The position numbers and the translations under genes are program-made. The notes below the pieces were generated by a model. That model was not told where the DNA came from and did not search any database. It saw nothing but the letters and a program-made list of their open reading frames with translations. From DATKGW01 sp035510605 (GTDB lineage: Bacteria; Patescibacteriota; Saccharimonadia; Saccharimonadales; CAIOMD01): DNA of 30,048 nucleotides. Below, one piece after another: positions 7,428 through 15,761 of the stretch. Position 1 is the first letter of the stretch; the number at the start of each line of letters is the position of its first letter. The stretch covers positions 1 to 30,048 of the forward strand of contig DATKGW010000018.1 of NCBI GenBank assembly GCA_035510605.1. Reading direction: 5' to 3'.

Positions 7428-8489
7428 ATGTCAAAAGTAACAATGGATGAATTACTTGCTCAAAGTGATCTAAAGGCGCTAAAGCAGGGGGATGTGGTGG
7501 AGGCTATCGTTACATCCATTCGTAAACATGAAATATGGTTTGATTTGGGCCCTTATGGAGTTGGTGTAGTAATGCGCCGTGAAATTGGCCACGGCCAAAT
7601 CCTTGAAGTAGGCCAAACCGTAAGTGTCAGTGTGGTTGATCCGGAGATTGAAGATGGTTACGCATTATTATCATTGAAGAAGGCTGCCAAAGATCGTGGA
7701 TGGGATGAGTTGAATAGAGTCTTGGAAGATCAAGAGGTAATAGAAATTATCGCTTATGACGCCAACAGGGGAGGGTTACTAATAGAACTTGAGGGTATCA
7801 GAGGTTTTTTGCCTGTCAGCCAGTTAAGTGCTGATCATTATCCGCGAGTTTCAGGGGCGGATAAAGATGAAATTCTGCAAAAATTAAATTCTCTTATTGG
7901 TAAGCCAATACGAGTACGTTTGTTAGATGTAAGCCGTAAAGATAATAAGCTGATATTCAGCGAAAAGGAAGCCATAAAAGATGATATGCAGGCCCGTTTC
8001 TCTGAACTTAAAGTTGGCGATACGGTTGAGGGTACAATAACAGGTGTAATTGATTTTGGGGCGTTTGTGAATGTAGATGGTATAGAGGGTCTAATACATA
8101 TTTCTGAGATATCATGGGAACGCGTAGAAGATCCACGTAGCTATGTCAAAACCGGCGATAGGGTTAAGGCAAAGATTATTGCCATTGATAAAGACAGATT
8201 AAGTCTTAGCCTTAAGCAAATGAGTGAAGATCCGTGGCTAAGAGATGTTGATGGTATTAAAAAAGGCCAGTTAATAGAGGGGACAATTACTCGTATTACG
8301 CCTTTTGGGGCGTTTGTGCAATTAACCCCGGCTGTTGAAGCACTGGTGCATGTGTCAGAAATTGCCGATGGGAGTGACGATTCTGTCGATCCGGAGAAGA
8401 TATTTAAGCTTAACGAAAAAAAGCAGTTCAAGGTACTGGATGTTAATAAAGAAGCTCGCAAAATTGCGCTAAGCTTAAAAGATGCTTAG
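7428..8489 (+). CDS. rpsA: S1 RNA-binding repeat protein (ribosomal protein S1 homologue)
   Basis: A 353-aa protein with four S1 (OB-fold) domains at about residues 18-88, 100-180, 190-262 and 275-353. Domains 3 and 4 are the most typical, with GxxxDFGAFV / TPFGAFV and GLIHISEIS / ALVHVSEI. S1 helps 30S subunits bind mRNA; four-domain versions are common outside Proteobacteria, so its role in translation initiation is likely but not certain. The start was set at ATG 7428, with AAGGAG (7412-7417) 10 nt upstream. An alternative TTG at 7422 would add two residues and is closer to the Shine-Dalgarno. infB follows after 80 bp without a clear terminator, consistent with a translation operon. The 176-bp region upstream separates it from the divergent ROK kinase. 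Confidence 0.88.
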   Translation: MSKVTMDELLAQSDLKALKQGDVVEAIVTSIRKHEIWFDLGPYGVGVVMRREIGHGQILEVGQTVSVSVVDPEIEDGYALLSLKKAAKDRGWDELNRVLEDQEVIEIIAYDANRGGLLIELEGIRGFLPVSQLSADHYPRVSGADKDEILQKLNSLIGKPIRVRLLDVSRKDNKLIFSEKEAIKDDMQARFSELKVGDTVEGTITGVIDFGAFVNVDGIEGLIHISEISWERVEDPRSYVKTGDRVKAKIIAIDKDRLSLSLKQMSEDPWLRDVDGIKKGQLIEGTITRITPFGAFVQLTPAVEALVHVSEIADGSDDSVDPEKIFKLNEKKQFKVLDVNKEARKIALSLKDA

Positions 8490-8569
8490 ATGGATTTGAT
8501 GGCCGAATAACCGGCACCCTAACTTTTAAAAGTGGGTGTTAAAGAAGGGAAAGGAGATAATCAACAGTA

Positions 8570-10339
8570 ATGGCGCGAACAATCGAAATTGGCGACATGA
8601 TTACAGTTGGTACGCTGGCTGATAAATTATCTCTGCCAGCTACCAGATTAATCAGTGAGTTGTTTAAAAATGGAGTCATGGTAACTATCAACGAAAAGAT
8701 AGATAGTGATACGGCTCGTATTTTAGTTGGTGAATTAGGGCTTGATGTCGAGCTAGTTGATGAAGACAAAAAAGGTTTGGATGAGTCCGAGACTAAGCGA
8801 CAGCGTGTATATAGTAAAAATGCTACATATCGTCCGCCAGTAGTGGCTGTAATGGGTCATGTGGACCATGGCAAAACCAGCCTGCTTGATGTTATACGTG
8901 GTGATGATGTGGCTGAGCATGAAGCGGGTGGTATAACGCAGCACATCTCAGCTTATCAGGTAACGCACAATGGGCGTCAGATAACTTTTTTGGATACTCC
9001 GGGGCATGAAGCTTTTGCCGCGCTTAGAGAGCATGGTGCTCATTTAACCGATGTAGTGATAATTGTAGTAGCGGCAGATGACGGTATTAAACCACAAACC
9101 TTAGAGGCTATCAGATTTGCTCGTAAGGCTGGGGCTAAAATGGTGGTAGCCATAACTAAAATTGATAAAGAAGGTACCAATGTTGAAAGGATTAAACAAC
9201 AATTGGCCGAACAAAAAATGCTGCCAGAAGATTGGGGTGGCGATACCGTTGTAGTACCTATCTCATCAAAGACTAAAGAGGGAATCGATAAATTACTGGA
9301 TATGGTTCTCTTGATTGCCGATGTAGAAGAGCTAAAAGCCGACCAAGCGGTACCAGCCGAAGGCTTGATTATTGAATCCCATATGGAACACGGACGCGGG
9401 CCTATAGCTATAGCATTAGTACAACAGGGAACTATAGAAAGAGATGATTTTGTGGTAGTCGGCCACACATATGCCAAGGTTCGTATACTAGAAGATAGTT
9501 TGGGAAAAAATATTGATAAGGCCGGGCCTTCTACTCCAATAATAATTAGTGGTTTCAAAAAATTACCGGAATTTGGTGATCAATTTAAAGTAGTTGCCAA
9601 CGAAAAACTGGCTAGAAACATTTCTAACCAAAATGCTCAGAATGCCACTGAAACTACTGATCATCTTGATATGACGAGCAATGAGCTTATACGTATGATA
9701 AACCAACAAACCTCTACCAAAGAACTGCACATTATAGTCAAAGCAGACGTCCAGGGATCATTAACCTCGGTGATTGATAGTCTAAAAACACTCGATACCG
9801 AAGATGTGGTTGTTCGTATAGTCGGAGCTGGAGTTGGTTCTGTCAATGATAATGATATTCGGATGGCCGCGGCCAGCAAAGCCATTATCTATGGTTTTGA
9901 GGTGACCATGCCGACTAACATTAAACAGTTAGCCAGTAGAGATAAAGTATCAGTTAGACTTTATAGAATTATTTATGAGTTATTGGATGATGCCAAACAA
10001 GAGATGAGTGATTTACTAGCCCCAGAAGAGATAATTACCAATGTTGGACGATTATTAGTGAAGGGCATATTTAAAACTACAAAAACGGAAATAATTTGCG
10101 GTGGTCAGGTTACTAAGGGTAAGGTCGTGACTCCGTCATTGGCCACTATTTATCGCGATGATAAAGTGATTGCCAAAGATATCCAAATTACCAACCTTAA
10201 GCATGGGCCAACAGATACAAAAGAGGTATTGGAAGGCGAAATGTGCGGCCTAAGTTTAGATACTAACAACAGGCTTGATTTACAAGAAGGCGATAGAATA
10301 GAGGTTTTTACTCGGGAAATTCGCGAAAGAACTCTTTAA
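8570..10339 (+). CDS. infB: Translation initiation factor IF-2
   Basis: A GTPase that brings fMet-tRNA to the 30S subunit and promotes subunit joining. At 589 aa it is a short form: an IF2_N domain (about 1-60) is followed after a brief linker by the G domain, without the long N-terminal extension of E. coli. G1 GHVDHGKT is at 96-103, G3 DTPGHE at 142-147, and G4 reads TKID (196-199) where NKID is usual. Domains II-IV follow, including ADVQGS near residue 396 and VGRLLVKG/FK near 490. AAGGAG (8551-8556) lies 13 nt before the ATG at 8570. The preceding spacer contains a small hairpin (CACCC 8515-8519 / GGGTG 8534-8538) without a T-run. It sits next to the S1 gene, in an initiation-factor group. 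Confidence 0.97.
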   Translation: MARTIEIGDMITVGTLADKLSLPATRLISELFKNGVMVTINEKIDSDTARILVGELGLDVELVDEDKKGLDESETKRQRVYSKNATYRPPVVAVMGHVDHGKTSLLDVIRGDDVAEHEAGGITQHISAYQVTHNGRQITFLDTPGHEAFAALREHGAHLTDVVIIVVAADDGIKPQTLEAIRFARKAGAKMVVAITKIDKEGTNVERIKQQLAEQKMLPEDWGGDTVVVPISSKTKEGIDKLLDMVLLIADVEELKADQAVPAEGLIIESHMEHGRGPIAIALVQQGTIERDDFVVVGHTYAKVRILEDSLGKNIDKAGPSTPIIISGFKKLPEFGDQFKVVANEKLARNISNQNAQNATETTDHLDMTSNELIRMINQQTSTKELHIIVKADVQGSLTSVIDSLKTLDTEDVVVRIVGAGVGSVNDNDIRMAAASKAIIYGFEVTMPTNIKQLASRDKVSVRLYRIIYELLDDAKQEMSDLLAPEEIITNVGRLLVKGIFKTTKTEIICGGQVTKGKVVTPSLATIYRDDKVIAKDIQITNLKHGPTDTKEVLEGEMCGLSLDTNNRLDLQEGDRIEVFTREIRERTL

Positions 10340-10388
10340 ATTAATAAAAATGCGTTACAATTAATATTAATAATTTAGGGTAAGTCTG

Positions 10389-10727
10389 ATGCTTAAGTTA
10401 GATGATAATTTTTTACAAGATATCGGTCTGGGAACTTTGCCGGCTGATGACAAGAAAAAGATGTTAGCGCATATATATGAAACGCTTGAGCTGCGTGTCG
10501 GCATGAAATTGGCAGAGAATATGAGTGATGAACAACTTGATGAATTTGAAAAACTGGCCAATGCCAATGATGAAGCCGGTTCATTGAAATGGTTGGAGAC
10601 AAATGTACCGAATTATAAAGATGTAGTAATGTCCGAACTGGAAAAACTTAAAACCGAAATTCAAGCCTCGGCTCCTCAAATATTGGCCGCTAGTCAACAA
10701 CCGGAGACAACCCTAGAGACTAAATAG
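10389..10727 (+). CDS. Small acidic helical protein (DUF5663-like)
   Basis: A 112-aa soluble, acidic protein predicted to be all-helical by eye. It runs from an LQDIGLGTLPADDKKKML segment through a LELRVGMKLAENMSDEQLDEFEKL segment and an NVPNYKDVVMSELEKLK segment to a low-complexity Gln/Thr tail. From memory this pattern matches the CPR-typical DUF5663 group; the function is unknown. AGGG (10377-10380) precedes the ATG by 8 nt. AT-rich sequence upstream (TTACAAT and TATTAAT segments, 10355-10372) could provide a -10. It lies 49 bp after infB. Its stop codon overlaps the convergent fmt stop by 8 bp, so no terminator separates the two opposing transcripts. Confidence 0.75.
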   Translation: MLKLDDNFLQDIGLGTLPADDKKKMLAHIYETLELRVGMKLAENMSDEQLDEFEKLANANDEAGSLKWLETNVPNYKDVVMSELEKLKTEIQASAPQILAASQQPETTLETK

Positions 10728-11622
10728 AATGGCTGTAGCCATTAATAAAGGCCGTAGCTGACATTATTTTTTTAGCTGCTGGTTTAAGCTCCAGTATCTC
10801 TAGAGAACCAACCAAGCAGCCAATAAAAATGCGTTTATTGGCTTGTACGGAAATACGCCCTAAGGCTAAAATCTTAGTTGATGCTTGTGATTTGGTTATG
10901 ACAACATCAATACCACCAATCTGGCAATGGCTTTTTGGCCAATCATTATAAGCTCTAATCTCTCTTTCTAATACTGTCGCCGGTTTACGCCAATCTACAA
11001 GGCCATCGGCTTTGATTAACTTTTTTGAATAAGTGATAGGCATTAAATCTTGAGAAATGGGTACAATTTCTCGGTCAATATATTTTTGTAACCGGGTGTC
11101 AATCAGCTGATTGCTGGCCTTAATTAATTTTAGAGTCAAACTTTGATTCGTTTCGGTTGAATCAATTGGTATAAATGATTTTGCAATAATATCTCCGGTG
11201 TCGAGATCAGCATTAATCTTCATCAGACAAACAGCGGTTTGTTTTTGTCCGGAGAGCAAGGCGTAAGTTATCGGATCAGCTCCACGCCACTCCGGCAAAA
11301 AGCTAAAGTGACTGTTTACTATACCCAGGGGAAATCGGTCAATCACCCTTTGGCTGATTATTATTCCATAATCAACCACCAGCCCGCAGCGGCTATTAAT
11401 ATTGGTAGCAGCTTTTTCTAATTCACTTTGTGAATCTGCGAATAAAAGCTTCAGATTATATTCTTTGGCGATTTGTTCTACGGGTGCTATTTCGTCATGA
11501 TGAGCCGGACGGCGCCTAGTAACCACAGACTCGATAGGGAAACTATTTAAAATGTGTTTGAGACTGGCAGCCGCTACCGGCCCGCTACCAAAGAATACTA
11601 GATTGTTTGATATCTTGTTCAT
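10720..11622 (-). CDS. fmt: Methionyl-tRNA formyltransferase
   Basis: Transfers a formyl group from 10-formyl-THF to Met-tRNA(fMet), giving the initiator tRNA used with IF-2. The 300-aa protein has the formyl-transferase fold: the FFGSGPVA start, and the catalytic set N103 and H105 (VNSHFSFLP) and D141 (ADLDTGD), matching E. coli N106/H108/D144. The RGADP substrate-loop motif follows at 113-117. A C-terminal OB-like domain follows from about residue 205 and is shorter than usual. Its ATG lies inside the end of def (38-bp overlap), so def and fmt are tightly coupled, as in many bacteria. The product is undone by Def and Map, both encoded in this window. Confidence 0.95.
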   Translation of the reverse strand: MNKISNNLVFFGSGPVAAASLKHILNSFPIESVVTRRRPAHHDEIAPVEQIAKEYNLKLLFADSQSELEKAATNINSRCGLVVDYGIIISQRVIDRFPLGIVNSHFSFLPEWRGADPITYALLSGQKQTAVCLMKINADLDTGDIIAKSFIPIDSTETNQSLTLKLIKASNQLIDTRLQKYIDREIVPISQDLMPITYSKKLIKADGLVDWRKPATVLEREIRAYNDWPKSHCQIGGIDVVITKSQASTKILALGRISVQANKRIFIGCLVGSLEILELKPAAKKIMSATAFINGYSHSI

Positions 11623-12163
11623 AATTTAACTCTTTTAGATTACCATCAGAACCTAGGCAGAAAAAAGCTCCGGGGCTGTTTTTAATATAATCGATAAATA
11701 ATTTTCCGTTAAGATGATCCACTTCGTGCTGAAAGATACGGGCTAAAAAGCCATCGGCGGTAAATTGGAATGAACGCCCCTCTATATCAATAGCTTTAAT
11801 ACGAACTTTTTCGTAACGGGGAACACGGCCGTAGACATCCTTGACACTTAAACAACCCTCATAATCCTCTATAAGTTTGCCCTCGTACTTTGTTATCCTG
11901 GGGTTAATGAATACCGAAAAGGAACGGTCGTCTTTATTCTCAAAATCATTCCGGATAATTACTATACGATATAGTTTATCAATCTGAACGGCTGCCAAGG
12001 CCACCCCTAATTCGTATTTTCTGTGATCTTCCCAATCAAGAGTAGAGGCTTCCATATTTTTTACAATATCAACAATATCAGTCGTTATTAAACCAACTTT
12101 ACGTGAGCGGGCACGTAAATGATCATTGGGCAGAGTAATGATTTTATGGCGAGCTTGAATCAT
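11585..12163 (-). CDS. def: Peptide deformylase
   Basis: A metalloprotease that removes the N-formyl group from nascent proteins. It is 192 aa from ATG 12163. All three family motifs are seen: GVALAAVQ (about 53-60; the usual GxGLAAxQ with the second Gly replaced by Ala), EGCLS with metal-ligand C104, and QHEVDH with H146, catalytic E147 and H150. An upstream TTG (12169) would add two residues. No Shine-Dalgarno is visible; a TATACT -10-like box (minus strand, 12173-12178) lies 9 nt before the ATG, so a leaderless internal promoter is possible. It is in the order priA-def-fmt, 26 bp after priA, and overlaps fmt by 38 bp. Confidence 0.95.
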   Translation of the reverse strand: MIQARHKIITLPNDHLRARSRKVGLITTDIVDIVKNMEASTLDWEDHRKYELGVALAAVQIDKLYRIVIIRNDFENKDDRSFSVFINPRITKYEGKLIEDYEGCLSVKDVYGRVPRYEKVRIKAIDIEGRSFQFTADGFLARIFQHEVDHLNGKLFIDYIKNSPGAFFCLGSDGNLKELNYEQDIKQSSILW

Positions 12164-12189
12164 GTTCAAATAAGTATAACAGAGGTAAT

Positions 12190-14112
12190 CTATAAAAGAC
12201 TAGTTGGATCAATATCGACTACCCATTCGCTATCAAGATTATGGGCTACATTTACTAAGGTTGAGCGTTTACGAGCTTTGGCAATAATTTGCCAACCATA
12301 CAGCCCGCCCAATTTTTCATAAAAACCCGGAGAAGGTCCCAACAAAGATAGATGATTTTTGCTACTCAGTATTTGATAGGCTTTTTGGCTAGCCAGTTCA
12401 GCACTATGGGAGGTTTTTTTGCGAATTTTAAATATGGCCAGATAACAAAAAGGTGGGTAAATAAATTGTTGCCTCTTATTAAACTCGTAGGTGTAAAAAT
12501 CTTGCCAAGAGTTATTGACTATGGCTTGCATAACAGGGTGGTGTGGCAACCGCGTTTGTATAAATGATTTACTGGTTAAATGGCCCCTGCCAGTTCGGCC
12601 AGTGACTTGGTAGAGTTGCTGGAAAGTAATTTCCTCGGCTCTAAAATCAGGGAAGTTTAGGCCAGAATCGGCATCGACAACTCCAACAACACTAAGCCGG
12701 GTTAAGTCGATACCTTTACTGATTAGTTGAGTGCCTATAATAATGTCGACAGCGCCGCTTTTAAGCGTATTAATGTGACGGTAATATTGTTCGCTGGCAG
12801 TAGAATCAGCGTCAAAACGCATGATACGGGCTTTGGGGAACAATTTTTGAACGTGTTCCACCAGAGTCTTGGTACCGATACTTTTGAAAACTAAATTGGT
12901 AGAAGCACATACCGGACAAGCACTGGGTGCCGGTTCTTTGAAGCTACAAAGATGACATTTAATTGAATAATAATCGTGATGAAATATCAGAGGTATTCCG
13001 CAATTGGGACAGAGTGCTTGCCAACCGCAGGCATCACACTGGACAGATCTGGCACTACCTCGCCGGTTTAGAAATAACATAATCTGTTCTTGGCGATTTA
13101 TAGCATTTAATATGGCATCAATTAATGAATCTGCTAGATAGGGGCTTTTGTTGAAATTTTGGCGGTCGGTGATATCTATTATTTGCATTTCACTTTTGGA
13201 ATTACCGGCGGCTTTTTGAAGCATTCGAATTATTTTGAAACCATGAGCTTTGGCCATTTCGTAGTCATCGACGTTGGGTGTAGCGGTACTTTGTATTAGC
13301 AAAGCGCTGTGGATACTAGCCAGTTTACCGGCGACGTAGAGGCTTTGATAGCGTGGTGATTGAGACTGTTTATAAGAACTGTCATGTGATTCATCTATAA
13401 CAACCAGGCCTAAATTCTGGATTGGTAAAAACAGGGCAGAACGTGGTCCAACAAAAACAGCAGGATTTTTATCAATTAGAGCATATTCCCAGACTCTACG
13501 CCGTTCAGCTGGAGTCAAATCTGAGTGAGTTAGTACGATAGGGGAGTTAACATATTTTTTTAAATCATTTAGTAATTGAGGAGTCAGACCAATTTCTGGT
13601 GTTAAAATCAAAACCGACTTGCCGGTTTTAAGAATTTTTTTAGTTTTATCAATAAATACTCTTGTTTTACCGGTAGCTGTATCACCGTGTAGAAGCACAC
13701 GCTTGGTCGCTGGATTGTTTATTATGCCCATGGCGGCTTGTTGATCGGTGGTTGGCTTGGGTAGGGATTGGTTTTGGCCCTGCAGGATATTGGCCTGTTT
13801 TTGATGGGATTTGAGCGTAAGATTGCCAGGTAAAAATAATTGAGTAATTAGACCCGGATCATCCGGATAAAATTCAAATAACCACTTCATTAAAGACAGA
13901 CTGTTCATGGGCAATCTGTAAGGTAAGACTTTTACAAGTTTCTTGGTTTTAAATGTTGGCTTTTTGACTATGTTTATGATAATTCCCGGGGCTTCCTTTT
14001 TGCCAAAAGGAGCGATAACCACAGAACCGATAGGTAATTTGATATCCGTCTCATAAGAGAAGAATTTACCCCCAGTGTGTACCCTGGCCAAAGCAACATC
14101 TACATAGCTCAT
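12190..14112 (-). CDS. priA: Primosomal protein N' (replication restart helicase PriA)
   Basis: A superfamily-2 DNA helicase that reloads the replisome at stalled forks. The 640-aa protein has an N-terminal DNA-binding domain (about 1-100), Walker A HGDTATGKT (near 142-150) and Walker B IDESHD (usual DEEHD). Between the helicase lobes is the zinc-binding insert with eight cysteines in CxxC pairs (CDAC, CPNC, CHLC, CPVC). Motif VI reads QVTGRTGRG rather than QVAGRAGR. I started at ATG 14112; an in-frame TTG two codons earlier is possible. There is no Shine-Dalgarno. A -10-like TATAGT (minus strand, 14120-14125) ends 7 nt before the ATG, suggesting a leaderless mRNA. It leads the priA-def-fmt group. 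Confidence 0.95.
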   Translation of the reverse strand: MSYVDVALARVHTGGKFFSYETDIKLPIGSVVIAPFGKKEAPGIIINIVKKPTFKTKKLVKVLPYRLPMNSLSLMKWLFEFYPDDPGLITQLFLPGNLTLKSHQKQANILQGQNQSLPKPTTDQQAAMGIINNPATKRVLLHGDTATGKTRVFIDKTKKILKTGKSVLILTPEIGLTPQLLNDLKKYVNSPIVLTHSDLTPAERRRVWEYALIDKNPAVFVGPRSALFLPIQNLGLVVIDESHDSSYKQSQSPRYQSLYVAGKLASIHSALLIQSTATPNVDDYEMAKAHGFKIIRMLQKAAGNSKSEMQIIDITDRQNFNKSPYLADSLIDAILNAINRQEQIMLFLNRRGSARSVQCDACGWQALCPNCGIPLIFHHDYYSIKCHLCSFKEPAPSACPVCASTNLVFKSIGTKTLVEHVQKLFPKARIMRFDADSTASEQYYRHINTLKSGAVDIIIGTQLISKGIDLTRLSVVGVVDADSGLNFPDFRAEEITFQQLYQVTGRTGRGHLTSKSFIQTRLPHHPVMQAIVNNSWQDFYTYEFNKRQQFIYPPFCYLAIFKIRKKTSHSAELASQKAYQILSSKNHLSLLGPSPGFYEKLGGLYGWQIIAKARKRSTLVNVAHNLDSEWVVDIDPTSLL

Positions 14113-14146
14113 TAACAAAACTATACGACAAAACCGACAAAAATAG

Positions 14147-14175
14147 TTTACATAAATGAATCCAATCGCTATAAT
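14147..14175 (+). promoter_or_regulatory. Sigma-70-type promoter for the winged-helix gene
   Basis: -35 TTTACA (14147-14152), 17-nt spacer, perfect -10 TATAAT (14170-14175). The start point would be near 14182, giving a leader of about 26 nt with AGGTGGT before ATG 14208. It is back to back with the priA start. Confidence 0.85.
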
Positions 14176-14207
14176 CAGTGTTGTTTGAATAACAGCAGGT
14201 GGTAATT

Positions 14208-14513
14208 ATGTTAGACGTTTTTATTACATCCAGGGTACGCCGTAAGATTATTGTGGTCTATGCTAAGTTCCCTGATTTCAAAACGCATGTAAGAGGTCTA
14301 GCAAAACTGATTAAAGAAGATGCCGGTAATATCCAAAGAGAATTAAAACGCTTAGAAAAAGTTGGTTTTTTGGTAAGCGAAAAACAGGGTAATACCAAAA
14401 TATATTCTACAAATAAAAGCTTCCCAATTTTCAAAGAGCTTCAGGGCATAGTCCTTAAAAGTCAACGTGCCAATCAACGTGCCGCTACAATAATTCGTAA
14501 ACCACAGCAATAA
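14208..14513 (+). CDS. Winged helix-turn-helix transcriptional regulator
   Basis: A 101-aa basic protein with a single winged-HTH domain of the ArsR/MarR-like type. The recognition region is seen in the HVRGLAKLIKEDAGNIQRELKRL stretch (about residues 24-46, described here by position). It is followed by a wing, GFLVSEKQGNTKIYSTN, and a short C-terminal helix. The FPDFKTHVRGLA part suggests a nucleotidyltransferase-associated or replicon-type wHTH that silences or senses; no ligand-binding cysteines are present. It starts at ATG 14208 with AGGTGGT (14197-14203) upstream; GTG 14199 is an alternative. It has its own strong promoter, and its target is unknown. rpsU follows with a separate promoter. 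Confidence 0.75.
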   Translation: MLDVFITSRVRRKIIVVYAKFPDFKTHVRGLAKLIKEDAGNIQRELKRLEKVGFLVSEKQGNTKIYSTNKSFPIFKELQGIVLKSQRANQRAATIIRKPQQ

Positions 14514-14515
14514 CC

Positions 14516-14544
14516 TTGTAAAATCAAGATTTTTATCTTAAAAT
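14516..14544 (+). promoter_or_regulatory. Promoter of rpsU, likely leaderless
   Basis: -35 TTGTAA (14516-14521), 17-nt spacer, -10 TAAAAT (14539-14544). The start codon of rpsU is at 14555, only 10 nt after the -10, so the transcript would begin 0-4 nt before the ATG. No Shine-Dalgarno is present. Confidence 0.7.
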
Positions 14545-14554
14545 AACCAAAAGT

Positions 14555-14770
14555 ATGATTCAAGTTACTCGAAAAGATTCAAAGGAGTCAACAGAAAGTA
14601 TGATTCGACGTTTCGGCCGTAAGGTCCAACAGTCGGGTGTCTTGGCTTCTGTTAAGCAGTTGCAATATTTTGAGAAAACCATCAGTAAACGTGATCGCCG
14701 CCGCAAAGCCATTGTCAGGCGTGAACACAAGGCCGACAAAGCGAAACGGGCTAAACTCGGCCAACGCTAA
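14555..14770 (+). CDS. rpsU: 30S ribosomal protein S21
   Basis: A 71-aa, strongly basic protein. The family pattern is clear: an N-terminal MIQVTRKDSKESTESMIRRF segment, then KVQQSGVLASVKQ, KRDRRRKAIVRRE and a lysine/arginine tail. S21 sits near the 3' end of 16S rRNA on the 30S platform, where it affects initiation and Shine-Dalgarno use. It is the first gene of the rpsU-yqeY-adk-map chain, and its stop TAA shares its last A with the next ATG. The probable lack of a leader is notable for a protein that itself tunes initiation. Confidence 0.95.
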   Translation: MIQVTRKDSKESTESMIRRFGRKVQQSGVLASVKQLQYFEKTISKRDRRRKAIVRREHKADKAKRAKLGQR

Positions 14771-15213
14771 TGCTCAATCAAATTGACCTTGATATTAATG
14801 GAGCTCTGAAGCGTGGCGATCATATAACGACTGATGCGCTGCGTTTTTTAAAAAGCTCGATTATTAATGCTCAAATTGCCGCCAGGCATGATTTATCTGA
14901 CGAAGAAATATTGCGTGTTATCAGAAAGGAAATCAAATCACGGATCGAAGCCAGAGATATATATGCAGAGCATGGTCGTCGAGAATTAGCGGCTAAAGAA
15001 GAGTCGGAGAGGAGCATTTATGCAGTCTACGTACCGGATGAATTAGATCCTCAAAAACTTAATGCTCTGGTCATAAAAGCCGCCAAAGATATAGAGGGTG
15101 ATGTAACATTTAATAAATTAATGCCCATAACAATACAGCTTGTCGCCGGTCAATCAGACGGAAAAACTGTCGTTGAAGCAGTCAAAAAGTATTTAGAACA
15201 AGGAGAAAAATAA
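14770..15213 (+). CDS. yqeY: YqeY/GatB-domain protein
   Basis: A 147-aa protein of the YqeY family, which is the stand-alone form of the GatB C-terminal tRNA-binding domain. It shows the usual features: ALKRGD (12-17), LRFLKSSIINAQI (25-37), EEILRVIRKEIKSRIEA (45-61), YVPDELD (86-92) and a GKTVVEAVKKYL end. It may help tRNA-dependent amidation or act as a tRNA-binding chaperone; its role is unproven in the family. The rpsU-yqeY pairing is widespread in bacteria. Start and stop each overlap the neighbour by one base (TAATG), which points to translational coupling. Confidence 0.92.
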   Translation: MLNQIDLDINGALKRGDHITTDALRFLKSSIINAQIAARHDLSDEEILRVIRKEIKSRIEARDIYAEHGRRELAAKEESERSIYAVYVPDELDPQKLNALVIKAAKDIEGDVTFNKLMPITIQLVAGQSDGKTVVEAVKKYLEQGEK

Positions 15214-15761
15214 TGATAATACTTCTGGGTGTACCCGGTTCGGGCAAAAGTACCCAAGGTCAATTATTGACTGAGCGTGGTAGATTACGATGGCTATCCA
15301 TGGGAGAAATACTAAGAAAACAGGCCAGTGGCGAGCATCAAAAACAAATGAAGGCCGGCAAATTGCTTGCTAGTGCTGAAGTAATTAAACTTTTAGATGA
15401 AGAACTACAAAAACTCGGCGATAATCCGGAATTGATTTTAGATGGTTTTCCACGATATATTGACCAAGCCGAGTGGCTTTTAAATCAACGCAACGAACAT
15501 AAGATAAAACTATCGGCTGTAATTAATCTTTTTGCTGCTGAAGAGGTGGTTGAAGCAAGATTGATGCTAAGAGGCCGATTGGATGATAATTCCAAGACCA
15601 TCTCTAGTCGTTTTGATGTTTATAAAAATACTGCTATGCCGGTTATTGAAAGACTAAAACAGGGGGGTGTTCCAATTATAGAGATTAATGCCGATCAAAT
15701 TCCCGAAGCTATCCTAGAAGATATTATCGTTGGCCTAAAAGAGCACGGCATTGAGGTCTAA
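15213..15761 (+). CDS. adk: Adenylate kinase (short, LID-less)
   Basis: Interconverts ATP + AMP and 2 ADP. The 182-aa protein has the P-loop GVPGSGKST (6-14), the AMP-binding region SMGEILRK (about 29-36), DGFPR (about 73-77) and the R-rich lid-flanking motif RGRLDD near 129-134. The LID domain is absent, and the arginines are followed directly by SRFDVYKNTAMPV. LID-less kinases are a known subgroup, and very short lids are common in reduced genomes. AMP rather than UMP specificity is inferred from the DGFPR form. It overlaps yqeY and map by one base each. Confidence 0.92.
   Translation: MIILLGVPGSGKSTQGQLLTERGRLRWLSMGEILRKQASGEHQKQMKAGKLLASAEVIKLLDEELQKLGDNPELILDGFPRYIDQAEWLLNQRNEHKIKLSAVINLFAAEEVVEARLMLRGRLDDNSKTISSRFDVYKNTAMPVIERLKQGGVPIIEINADQIPEAILEDIIVGLKEHGIEV

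Noticed and set aside
12161..12322. Plus-strand ORF at 12119-12322 opposite priA and def
   Set aside because: It is antisense to well-supported genes and has no protein similarity.
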